17,480 bases of DNA from CAZOOA01 sp964581355 (GTDB lineage Bacteria; Bacillota; Dethiobacteria; DTU022; UBA8154). Shown here piece after piece: positions 5,732 to 12,686 of this stretch. The position numbers were made by a program, and so were the translations under genes. The notes under the pieces were generated by a model that saw only the letters and a program-made list of their open reading frames with translations, had not been told where the DNA came from and did not search any database. The stretch spans positions 1 through 17,480 of the forward strand of contig CAZOOA010000058.1 of assembly GCA_964581355.1 (NCBI GenBank), given 5' to 3'. Position 1 is the first letter of the stretch; every line of letters begins with the position of its first letter.

Positions 5732-7021
5732 ATGATGAAGGCTAATTTGCGACAATCATCTACTGTTTTAGACCAGACAAAGAATGTATCGCTACATTTA
5801 AGTCGCGGTATGCTGTTTTTACTATTCAATCTTGTTGTCATTGGTTTGTTTATTTATTTCCTGCCTCCCGCTGCATTGCTTTGGTTTTTTGGCCTATTAT
5901 TTGGTTTTGTGCTGCAACGCTCTCGGTTTTGTTTTGCCGCCGCTTTCCGGGATATTTTTATTATTGGTAATACGGCCTTGACCAGAGCCGTAATTGTTGG
6001 CTTAATTGTCGGCACGCTGGGGTTTTTGTTGCTGGAGGCACTGACTCCAACTACAGAACTTATTGTAAACATGGGAAAGGTTAGGCCTTTCGGGCTTTAC
6101 ACGGTGGTTGGTTCAACATTATTCGGGTTTGGCATGGTAGTTGCCGGAGGGTGTGCTACCGGCATGCTTATGCGGATGGGGGAGGGCTATCTGATGCAAT
6201 GGGTAGCTATGGCGGGCTTTTTGGCAGGCTCTGCTGCGGGTGCATGGCATTTAGGTTGGTGGATGACTCGTTTTCAAAACGGTTCTTTTGAACTATTTTT
6301 ACCCCAAGTCTTTGGCTGGCCCGTGGCCATAGCTGCTCAATTGCTATTATTAGCAGCTATGTTTTTTGCAGCATTGGTCCTGGAAAGAGGATGGGGCGCT
6401 GCTTGGGGTAGCTTAAGAGATTTCTACAAGACTTCTTCTGCTCGCACAGAGGTTGCAATGTCACCCAAAACCAGCCTTTACCAAGTAATATTTAAAAAGC
6501 CCTGGCCCTATATTATTGGCGCAACGCTGCTGGCTGTTTTAAATACTATGTTATTTTTCTCCTCGGGCGCGCCCTGGGGTGTTACCAGTGGTATTACCTA
6601 TTTTTCTGGATGGTTGAGCAGTTTAATGGGGATATCTGTTGAGCAGTGGTATTTCTTTCAAAATATCTTGATTTTGGAAGGCGGAGAAGGGGAATATGTC
6701 TTTACAGGAGAAAAGACAATTAATTTTTTCGGCATCCCCATGTTATATCATTTCATAGCTATTATTGCAGGTTCATTATTATCCTCACTGCTTGCGGGAG
6801 AGTTTAGGTTAAGGAAGTGGAAATCAGGGCGCTTTGTTATCTCTGCACTCATCGGAGGATTTTGTATGGGATATGGTGCGCGCCTGGCCCTGGGGTGCAA
6901 TATCGGTTCTTTCTTTAGTGCGATTCCTTCTTTCTCTCTTCACGGCTGGATATTTGTGGTTTTCACCTTGCTGGGAGCATACGTTGGTGGCAAAGTGCTC
7001 CTCAAGTACCTGGTTGTTTAA
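5732..7021 (+). CDS. YeeE/YedE-family membrane transporter, probably thiosulfate
   Basis: A polytopic inner-membrane protein of 429 residues with roughly ten hydrophobic helices, of the YeeE/YedE (sulfur transport) family. Conserved cysteines stand where thiosulfate carriers of this family use them to pass the substrate: Cys67 in RSRFCFAAAFRD, Cys141 in VVAGGCATGM and Cys389 in LALGCNIGSF; Cys378 is extra. The family also includes members linked to selenium metabolism, so the substrate is inferred. The pairing with a TusA-like carrier and a divergent LysR gene favours sulfur import. ATGs at 5732 and 5735 are both possible; AGGAG at 5724-5728 is better spaced for the second. No clear terminator is visible directly after the gene. 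Confidence 0.88.
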   Translation: MMKANLRQSSTVLDQTKNVSLHLSRGMLFLLFNLVVIGLFIYFLPPAALLWFFGLLFGFVLQRSRFCFAAAFRDIFIIGNTALTRAVIVGLIVGTLGFLLLEALTPTTELIVNMGKVRPFGLYTVVGSTLFGFGMVVAGGCATGMLMRMGEGYLMQWVAMAGFLAGSAAGAWHLGWWMTRFQNGSFELFLPQVFGWPVAIAAQLLLLAAMFFAALVLERGWGAAWGSLRDFYKTSSARTEVAMSPKTSLYQVIFKKPWPYIIGATLLAVLNTMLFFSSGAPWGVTSGITYFSGWLSSLMGISVEQWYFFQNILILEGGEGEYVFTGEKTINFFGIPMLYHFIAIIAGSLLSSLLAGEFRLRKWKSGRFVISALIGGFCMGYGARLALGCNIGSFFSAIPSFSLHGWIFVVFTLLGAYVGGKVLLKYLVV

Positions 7022-7510
7022 TCTTCTGTCATCATTACTTTTTACTAATTTCTTGCCCAACGCTTCCCTCTTTAGAAAAAAACCCTTCAAAGCAAGATAG
7101 TGTGGTCAAAAAATTGCAAATTCTCAAACACTTGTGTGTGATTTGCATTATTAATGTCTATTGATATTATTTATCGACAAGTTATACTAACAACCCTTCA
7201 AAAGACTGTAAATATCGTAAATGTTTCGAATAGAGCAATTCAGAGGTTATATTATCTTGAACGAAAGCATCAAGACAAAAGCTCTTTTATATATTATAAT
7301 TCAAAATAGATCTAAATAATTATTTTCAGACAAGGATAATCAAGTTTAATTATTCTTCATTCATGAGATAAATATGAGGTAAATAACATTAATCGCAGTG
7401 CTGTTAATCTACAAATACAAGATTTGGAACCGATACCGGATACAAAAAATCAACTAAGACAAAACCTCGCACAAAACTTGCAATTTAAAAAGAGGAGATG
7501 CGAAGGTGAT
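7022..7510. other. AT-rich intergenic region, probable long leader of the molybdoenzyme operon
   Basis: This is 489 bases with no gene I can support and markedly AT-rich DNA. It holds a candidate SigA promoter at 7161-7188, an 11-bp direct repeat (AACCCTTCAAA at 7081-7091 and 7192-7202), and an inverted repeat CTTGA/TCAAG (7256-7260 and 7270-7274). TGGTC at 7103 followed by TTGC fits the GG-N10-GC spacing of sigma-54 promoters but poorly matches the consensus. An open frame from a TTG at 7424 leads into the small ORF at 7511 but has no ribosome binding site of its own. Confidence 0.5.
7161..7188 (+). promoter_or_regulatory. Candidate SigA promoter for the molybdoenzyme operon
   Basis: TTGATA (7161-7166) and TATACT (7183-7188) are separated by 16 bases, and each matches consensus at five of six positions. 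Transcription would begin near 7195, giving a leader of about 315 bases before the small ORF. In DNA this AT-rich, chance matches are common. Confidence 0.4.
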
Positions 7511-7681
7511 ATGAACAAAAAGTATACACTAAAGTATACTTTTTCTCGTTCTATGGTAATCCTACGATTTTGCTGGGCAACAGCATTTTTGGTGCTGAGT
7601 GGAAATTCAAACTTGCTGGGAGGTGGAACAATTCTCAGAATTATGAGCAAACCTGAGAAAGGGGAGGGTTTTAATGGTTGA
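7511..7681 (+). CDS. Small hydrophobic ORF overlapping the torD-like gene
   Basis: A 56-residue ORF of unknown function. It has a basic N-terminus, then one hydrophobic stretch (RFCWATAFLVLSG, about residues 19-31) and a polar tail. Its stop codon overlaps the start of the chaperone gene by eight bases (7674-7681), the arrangement of translationally coupled genes. GAAGGTGAT directly precedes the ATG and AGGAG lies 13 bases back; neither is ideally spaced. The hydrophobic part recalls the first helix of cytochrome b subunits of formate dehydrogenases and hydrogenases, where an HW pair lies in a similar place, but here His is replaced by Cys. It could be a real small membrane protein, a leader peptide, or a remnant of a lost cytochrome subunit. 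Confidence 0.4.
   Translation: MNKKYTLKYTFSRSMVILRFCWATAFLVLSGNSNLLGGGTILRIMSKPEKGEGFNG
7516..7543 (+). promoter_or_regulatory. Hairpin inside the first codons of the small ORF, possible attenuator
   Basis: AAAAAGTATAC and GTATACTTTTT form a perfect 11-bp stem with a six-base loop (ACTAAA), the second arm ending in five T. It lies at codons 2 to 12 of the small ORF. The stem has only two G-C pairs, so a terminator would be weak; a translational or binding-site role is equally possible. Confidence 0.4.
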
Positions 7682-8396
7682 AGTGAGAGAGAAAAAGAAG
7701 AAATGGGTGATGAGTAAAGGAAGAGGGGTTCTCTATAGTTTTATTTCTTCGGTGTTTAAGGATGAAGTATCCCTGGAGCATATTGATGTTTTTTTAAGTG
7801 CTGAAAATCGATTGTTGCTGGAGGAACTGCTGAACACGCTCCCGGAAGAAAACCGACACAGAATGGAAGAGCAGGTGAAAGTAATCAAGTCTTATCAATC
7901 CAGTGGCATTTCCGGGGAACAACGGGAGGAGATAAACTTGGGTCTCAGGAAGGAGTTTGCCTTTTTGTTTTTGACCCCCCATGGAGTTTATCCCTTTGAG
8001 TCTATTTACCGGGGCAAGAAAAAGCTTCTGATGGACAGACCCTGGGAAGAGGTTCGGGGCTTCTATCGTAGTGTTGGCCTGGAAAAGGATAAGTCAGAAA
8101 TGCATCCCGAAGATCACATAGCTGTGGAACTGGGTTTTATGGCTACCTTTGCCTTCTTAACCAGCAGTGCGGGAGAAAATGAGTCTGCTGAAGAAGGCAC
8201 GGAAGACTTGCCGGGCCTTTTACAGGTTCAACAATCTTTTTTACAGGAACATTTGCTGAAATGGATCCCGGACTTTTGCAACGATATGGAACAGAAAAGC
8301 CGTAATGACTTTTATCGGGCTGTTGCAGCCCTGACCCGGGAGTTTGTTTGGGCAGATAGTGCCGCGCTGGAGGAAGTAATGATTGACCACCAATAA
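7674..8396 (+). CDS. TorD/DmsD-family molybdoenzyme chaperone
   Basis: A 240-residue cytoplasmic protein of the TorD/DmsD/NarJ redox-enzyme maturation family. These bind the twin-arginine leader of a molybdoenzyme and hold back export until the cofactor is loaded. Family marks are GVYPFESIYR and LLMDRPWEEVRGFYRSVGL in the middle, then HPEDHIAVELGFMATFAFL. A C-terminal helical region follows, with FLQEHLLKWIPDFCNDM and FYRAVAALTREFV. The ATG at 7674 follows GGGGAGGG and overlaps the preceding ORF; a second ATG at 7710 is possible. The oxidoreductase gene with a twin-arginine leader comes next, so this is its dedicated chaperone. Its codon use is intermediate, less GC-rich than the two genes that follow. 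Confidence 0.9.
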   Translation: MVEVREKKKKWVMSKGRGVLYSFISSVFKDEVSLEHIDVFLSAENRLLLEELLNTLPEENRHRMEEQVKVIKSYQSSGISGEQREEINLGLRKEFAFLFLTPHGVYPFESIYRGKKKLLMDRPWEEVRGFYRSVGLEKDKSEMHPEDHIAVELGFMATFAFLTSSAGENESAEEGTEDLPGLLQVQQSFLQEHLLKWIPDFCNDMEQKSRNDFYRAVAALTREFVWADSAALEEVMIDHQ

Positions 8397-8467
8397 TTAT
8401 GTTTACCAAAGAAAGGAGGTGCAGACCTGGCTTTGGAATAAAGGAGTTGCGTTAACCACCCACTCTA

Positions 8468-10810
8468 TTGTGTTATGCCAGAGCCAGGTTTACCGAATTG
8501 GCAAAAAAAGACAAGTGGAAGTTAAGCAGGCGTTCGTTTTTGTTGGCCTCAAGTGCCGCAGTTGCAGCCGGTGCAGCGAGCAATTTTTTGCTGCAAGGTT
8601 GCCAGCCCGACGTGGAGGAGCCCGCGGTTGATGAACCCGATGTAGATGATCCTTCCGAGGAACCAACAGAGGAATTTGAATTGGTATCGGTGGAGCCGTC
8701 TATCACCGACACCAAGTTTAACTTTTGTGGCATCTGTAGCGCCAACTGCGCCATGATTGTGGATATTGCAGATGACAAGGCCTGGAGGATCCGCGGCAAC
8801 CCCGATGACCAGGTAGCTGAAGGATACCTCTGCGTCAAAGGCTACTCGGCCCTGAAAGACCTTTATGATCCTGACCGTCTGAAGCAACCCATGAAGCGCA
8901 CCAACCCCGAAAAAGGCCCCGGCGTGGATCCCGAGTGGGTCAAAATCGACTGGGAAGAAGCATTTGAACTGACCGCGGAAGCTTTTAACAAGGCCATCGA
9001 GGAAAGCGGTGCGGAATCCATCGGTTTCTTTTCCCGCGGCCATGACTGGATGAACCGGCTAAGAGATGCCATCGGCACACCCAACCACATCATGCACCAT
9101 AGCACCTGTTTTACCACCTATACAGCTATCTGGCGGACTGTGCTGGGCATGGGCAACCGCCCCTGGATGCTGGATGTGGGCAACGCCAAGTACATCCTGT
9201 CTTTCGGCTGGGACCAGCCTTCCAAGGCCAAGAACATGTCTGCCCGGGAATACGTCAAAGCCGTCTCCAACGGGGCCAAAGTTGTTTACGTTGACCCCAG
9301 GCTAACCATTACCGGCTCGCTGGGCGGCGAGTGGATCCCCATCAAGCCCGGTACTGACCTGGCCTTTATGCTGGCCATGATCCGTATCATCATTAACGAA
9401 GAACTCTACGACAAAGATTACGTGGACAACTACACCACCGGCATAGACGAACTCAAAGAAGCCGTCCAGGACTACACCCCCGAGTGGGCAGCCGAGATTA
9501 CCGAGGTGCCTGCAGAAAAGATTGAAGAAGTGGCTAGAGAATTTGCCACCACCAAGCCGGCCATGGTACCCAACCACAAGCGAGACGCCGGAGGCCCCAA
9601 CTACCAGAACTCCTGGAGAACGGCCTTCTGCAAGGTAATATTAAACGTCCTGGCCGGGACTTTCGACCGGGAAGGCGGACAGATCCATGCCCGCACACCC
9701 GGCGGCATGCCCGGGTTCAACGATGTATTTCCATCCCCGGAATTTCCCGAGCTGGCCACCACAGAACGGGTGGATGGCTGGGAAAAGCATCCCATCGTGG
9801 CCCCCACCAACAGGGGAGATTTTTCCACCTTTACCGAGGCCCAGCTGGCCGGGGAACCCTACCAGCTCAAAGCGGCGCTGTTCCGCAAGCACAATGTTTT
9901 GGCCTTCCCTAACGCACCCCGCTTTGTGGAGGCGCTCAAAACCCTGGACTTTATGGCCGTGGTCGACGTCTGGCCCTCGGAGATGGTCCAGATGGCCGAT
10001 GTTGTCTTCCCCGAGCCCTACTATTTGGAAACATCCGGCTTTGGTGCCCGTGAGTACCACGCTTTCCATCCGCAGATCGCCCTGCGTGAGCCCGTTATTG
10101 ACCCCTTGTACGATACCCGGGGCTACGGCGGCGTTATCACCGGCATCGCTAACGCCATGGGCCTGGGCGAGTATTTCGAGGATGTGGATGGAGGAAAATA
10201 CAACGACGAGCGGCTGCAAGCCCTGGGCACCTCCTGGGACGATCTGCAAAACAGCGAAAACGGCATGTGGAGCGACGAGAAACCTTTCGAAGGCCGTGAG
10301 GAGTGGCCCACGGAAAGCGGCAAGATAGAGCTTTATTCACCGGCCCTGGAAGAAAACGGCTACGACCCCCTGCCTTACTGGGAACCCAAGGCCGCTGAGC
10401 CTACCGATGAATATCCCCTGTACATGCTGATCAGCCGTCCGCCCATGCACAAGATGAGCCAGACCCAAAACAACGAGCTGATGATGCAGGCCCAGCAAAC
10501 CAACACAGTAATGATCAACGAAGAAACTGCTGCAAGCTTGGGTATCGAAGATGGAGACGAAGTTGTTGTGGAATCCCGGGCCAACCAGATAACCCTTAAA
10601 GCGGAACTGGTCAAGGGAATCCGTCCTGATTGTGTCTGCGTGGAACACGGCTTTGGCCACTGGTCCAAAGAACTAACCATTGCCTTTAACCAAGGGGCCA
10701 ACGAAGGCGACCTGATCCCCACCTTGACTGTGGAAGAAATGGTAAACAGTGGCTGCCCGGGTGCAGGTTCGCAGATGAACGACTTTTGTGTCAATGTCTA
10801 CAAAGCTTAG
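8468..10810 (+). CDS. Tat-exported molybdopterin oxidoreductase, PhsA/PsrA-like catalytic subunit
   Basis: Catalytic subunit of a bis-MGD molybdoenzyme of the DMSO reductase superfamily, about 780 residues. The leader has the twin-arginine motif SRRSFLLA (20-27) and a hydrophobic stretch ending in LLQGC (Cys45), lipobox-like, then an acidic Asp/Glu/Pro linker to about 70. A [4Fe-4S] site follows: CGIC at 87-90, Cys94 and Cys122 (GYLCVKG). Cys214 in HHSTCFTT is the expected molybdenum ligand, as in polysulfide, thiosulfate and arsenate reductases. The C-terminal cofactor domain has SRPPMHKMSQTQNN and HGFGHW. The start is unclear: TTG at 8468 or TTG at 8498, with an in-frame TAA at 8453 and the strong AAAGGAGG (8412-8419) too far away. 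Codons are GC-rich compared with flanking genes. Substrate unproven; a sulfur oxyanion or polysulfide is the best guess. Confidence 0.88.
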   Translation: MCYARARFTELAKKDKWKLSRRSFLLASSAAVAAGAASNFLLQGCQPDVEEPAVDEPDVDDPSEEPTEEFELVSVEPSITDTKFNFCGICSANCAMIVDIADDKAWRIRGNPDDQVAEGYLCVKGYSALKDLYDPDRLKQPMKRTNPEKGPGVDPEWVKIDWEEAFELTAEAFNKAIEESGAESIGFFSRGHDWMNRLRDAIGTPNHIMHHSTCFTTYTAIWRTVLGMGNRPWMLDVGNAKYILSFGWDQPSKAKNMSAREYVKAVSNGAKVVYVDPRLTITGSLGGEWIPIKPGTDLAFMLAMIRIIINEELYDKDYVDNYTTGIDELKEAVQDYTPEWAAEITEVPAEKIEEVAREFATTKPAMVPNHKRDAGGPNYQNSWRTAFCKVILNVLAGTFDREGGQIHARTPGGMPGFNDVFPSPEFPELATTERVDGWEKHPIVAPTNRGDFSTFTEAQLAGEPYQLKAALFRKHNVLAFPNAPRFVEALKTLDFMAVVDVWPSEMVQMADVVFPEPYYLETSGFGAREYHAFHPQIALREPVIDPLYDTRGYGGVITGIANAMGLGEYFEDVDGGKYNDERLQALGTSWDDLQNSENGMWSDEKPFEGREEWPTESGKIELYSPALEENGYDPLPYWEPKAAEPTDEYPLYMLISRPPMHKMSQTQNNELMMQAQQTNTVMINEETAASLGIEDGDEVVVESRANQITLKAELVKGIRPDCVCVEHGFGHWSKELTIAFNQGANEGDLIPTLTVEEMVNSGCPGAGSQMNDFCVNVYKA

Positions 10811-10828
10811 TAAAGGGGGTAAAACCAA

Positions 10829-11569
10829 GTGAAATATGCCATGTTAATTGATCAGACCAAATGTATTGGCTGTGGTGCCTGCACCGTGGAATGCAAAGGA
10901 AAATATGACGAAGCCTCATACGGTGTTTTGCGCACCGAAATGAGGAAATTTGAAAGTGGGTCCTATCCTGACGTAAAGTTGCGCTATACCAAGCATGCCT
11001 GTATGCACTGCTTTGTGGCTGCCTGTAAAGAAGTCTGCCCTGTGGATGCCATCTGGCACGTGGAAGGCGAAGAAGGCGGCATGGTGGAGATAGACATAGA
11101 GACCTGCATCGGCTGTGGGGCCTGTGTCGGGGCCTGTCCTTTTGAAGTCCCTGTGATAGACGAGGAAAGGGAAAAAGCGGAAAAGTGCAGTTTCTGTGCC
11201 TTTCGAGTCGTGGAAGGAGAGTCCACTTACTGTGCTGAAGCCTGCCCCGTGGGCGCCATCTCTTTCGGGGAACGCGAGGACCTGATCGCCCAGGGGGAAA
11301 GCCGGGTCGATGACCTGCAAGCTGCCGGTCGCGACAAAGCGCATCTCTACGGCAAGGATGACACCGGGGTTCTGATCCTCATCGACGACGATTACGAGGT
11401 CTACGACCTGGTGGCCGAAGGGTTCACCTTGAGCTCCATCGGCTGGCGTGCCCTAAGCTCCTACGGCAGCCTGGCTGTGGCTGCCGCTATTGGAGGTATT
11501 GGCTACAGGGTTGTTAAAAACCGGCTGGATGAACTGAGCAAAGAAAGAGAAGAAGAAACTCAGGCTTAA
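10829..11569 (+). CDS. Four-cluster [4Fe-4S] ferredoxin subunit with C-terminal membrane anchor
   Basis: Electron-transfer subunit of the molybdoenzyme, 246 residues. Sixteen cysteines form four [4Fe-4S] sets: 12/15/18/22, 58/61/66/70, 93/96/99/103 and 120/123/135/139, the pattern of PsrB/DmsB/FdhB-type subunits. A single hydrophobic helix at about 205-228 and a highly charged tail (about 230-246) suggest a C-terminal anchor, as in FdnH/HybA-like subunits. There is no leader of its own, so it would be exported with the catalytic subunit. The start is GTG at 10829 after AAAGGGGGT, 18 bases after the catalytic gene. The gene shares the GC-rich codon use of its partner. No quinone-binding NrfD- or cytochrome b-type subunit follows; a terminator does. 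Confidence 0.92.
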   Translation: MKYAMLIDQTKCIGCGACTVECKGKYDEASYGVLRTEMRKFESGSYPDVKLRYTKHACMHCFVAACKEVCPVDAIWHVEGEEGGMVEIDIETCIGCGACVGACPFEVPVIDEEREKAEKCSFCAFRVVEGESTYCAEACPVGAISFGEREDLIAQGESRVDDLQAAGRDKAHLYGKDDTGVLILIDDDYEVYDLVAEGFTLSSIGWRALSSYGSLAVAAAIGGIGYRVVKNRLDELSKEREEETQA

Positions 11570-11592
11570 CAGGTAACCAGGATTTAAACGTT

Positions 11593-11637
11593 GGCCAGGG
11601 GGCTGTGTTTGTGTGATGCAGCCCCTTGACCTTTGTT
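11593..11637 (+). terminator. Intrinsic terminator of the molybdoenzyme operon
   Basis: GGCCAGGGGGCTG (11593-11605) pairs with CAGCCCCTTGACC (11619-11631) with one mismatch and one G-U pair, around a 13-base loop. It is followed by TTTGTTT. This GC-rich stem marks the end of the operon. Confidence 0.85.
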
Positions 11638-11673
11638 TAAACCAGTTGTTTGTTTAATTCCTTAATTATTCCT

Positions 11674-11700
11674 GAAGGAAGTTCCATGCTTCCTTTTTTT
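11674..11700 (+). terminator. Second intrinsic terminator ahead of the MBL gene
   Basis: GAAGGAAG (11674-11681) pairs with CTTCCTTT (11689-11696) around a seven-base loop, continuing into a run of T to 11700. It backs up the terminator about 45 bases upstream. Confidence 0.7.
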
Positions 11701-11771
11701 ATGTTATGATATGCTATGATAATAGAAAACAAGGGATTATACCCTCAATTCTTCCGGAGACGACGAAAACC

Positions 11772-12575
11772 ATGAACAACCTGGAGCATAAAGACGATTT
11801 TATCAAGTTCTTAGGCACCGCTGGGGCTCGCTTTGTTGTAGCAAGGCAGTTAAGAGCGTCGGGAGGGCTTTGGTTTTCTTTGGGTGGTAAGCATTTGCTG
11901 GTGGATCCCGGACCGGGTTCGCTGCTCAGGTGTCTTCAAGCCAAGCCAAAACTAAACCCACCCTCGTTGGATGGGATTATTTTGACCCACAGGCACTTGG
12001 ACCATTCCAACGATATTAATGTGATGATTGAAGCGATGACCAATGGCGGAAGAAACCGTAAGGGGTTTGTTTTAGCGCCTAAAGATGCTGTTGATGCTGA
12101 AGATCCTGTTGTTCAGCAATATGTAAAAAATTACATCCCTCGGCTGGAATATCTCCAGGAGGGGCAGGTGTTTGATTTGGATGAATTCACTCTTGAGACC
12201 CCTTTACTCCATCAACACTCGGTAGAAACCTATGGGTTGAAATTCAGATTACCCTATGGGAACGTTTCACTGATTGCAGATACAGCTTTTTTTGAGGAGC
12301 TGATTGCCAGTTATCAAGATACAGACATACTGATCTTAAATGTAGTTATTTACCAGGATTATAGTGAGAACAAAATTTACCACCTGAATTATTCTGACGC
12401 TGCGAAGCTAATTGAGGAAATACGTCCCAAGGTAGCGATTCTTACGCACTTTGGAATGACTATGCTGCAAAACAAACCAGAGCTATTGGCAAAAAGACTG
12501 GAAGAAACAACAGGAGTTAAAGTTATTGCAGCCAGTGATGGATTAAAAGTCTTGATTTCCCAAGAAATCTGCTGA
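11772..12575 (+). CDS. MBL-fold metallo-hydrolase
   Basis: A cytoplasmic metallo-beta-lactamase-fold hydrolase of about 267 residues. The dinuclear metal site is THRHLDH at residues 72-78, preceded by the strand LLVDPGPGS, with further candidates in HQHSVETYGLKF, the aspartate in LIADTAFF and the histidine in ILTHFGMT. The overall pattern is closest to the tRNase Z/PhnP-like branch (single-domain phosphodiesterases), but the exact substrate cannot be read. The ATG at 11772 has GGAGA 11 bases upstream. An earlier in-frame ATG at 11706 falls in a TATGAT-rich stretch that looks like promoter DNA, so I prefer the later one. The gene stands alone after two terminators. Confidence 0.85.
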   Translation: MNNLEHKDDFIKFLGTAGARFVVARQLRASGGLWFSLGGKHLLVDPGPGSLLRCLQAKPKLNPPSLDGIILTHRHLDHSNDINVMIEAMTNGGRNRKGFVLAPKDAVDAEDPVVQQYVKNYIPRLEYLQEGQVFDLDEFTLETPLLHQHSVETYGLKFRLPYGNVSLIADTAFFEELIASYQDTDILILNVVIYQDYSENKIYHLNYSDAAKLIEEIRPKVAILTHFGMTMLQNKPELLAKRLEETTGVKVIAASDGLKVLISQEIC

Positions 12576-12638
12576 GATTTCGTTTCATAATATGTTGGAA
12601 CGTTTGCAAAAGGAATCTTTTAATGAGGGGGAAGGATT

Positions 12639-12673
12639 GCACTGTTTTCATCGTCATCTAACGAGAACAGTGC
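12639..12673 (+). promoter_or_regulatory. Hairpin abutting the ribosome binding site of the DUF503 gene
   Basis: GCACTGTTTTC (12639-12649) pairs with GAGAACAGTGC (12663-12673), 11 pairs with one G-U, around a 13-base loop. The right arm ends exactly where the AGGA ribosome binding site (12674-12677) begins. It has no T tail, so it is not a standard terminator. Confidence 0.45.
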
Positions 12674-12686
12674 AGGACAAAAAATC

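Noticed and set aside
7103..7118. Possible sigma-54 promoter (TGGTC ... TTGCA, GG-N10-GC)
   Set aside because: Only the invariant dinucleotides match; the -24 box is otherwise off consensus, the spacer is a run of A, and no sigma-54 activator gene is nearby.
8383..8631. 82-codon plus-strand frame starting inside the end of the chaperone gene
   Set aside because: It is out of frame with the twin-arginine sequence, its product resembles nothing, and it ends in a compositionally skewed ARLPARRGGARG tail. Its N-terminal part is only of interest for the start problem.
9080..9130. Selenocysteine at the molybdenum ligand position
   Set aside because: The codon at residue 214 is TGT (Cys), with no in-frame TGA, so the enzyme is a cysteine type.
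8473..10794. Many long open frames on the minus strand and other plus frames across the molybdoenzyme gene
   Set aside because: They come from the GC-rich codons of the real gene, lack ribosome binding sites and show low-complexity Gly/His/Pro composition.
11706..11771. Upstream ATG for the MBL-fold protein
   Set aside because: It lies in promoter-like TATGAT repeats, has no ribosome binding site, and the family fold begins after the later ATG.
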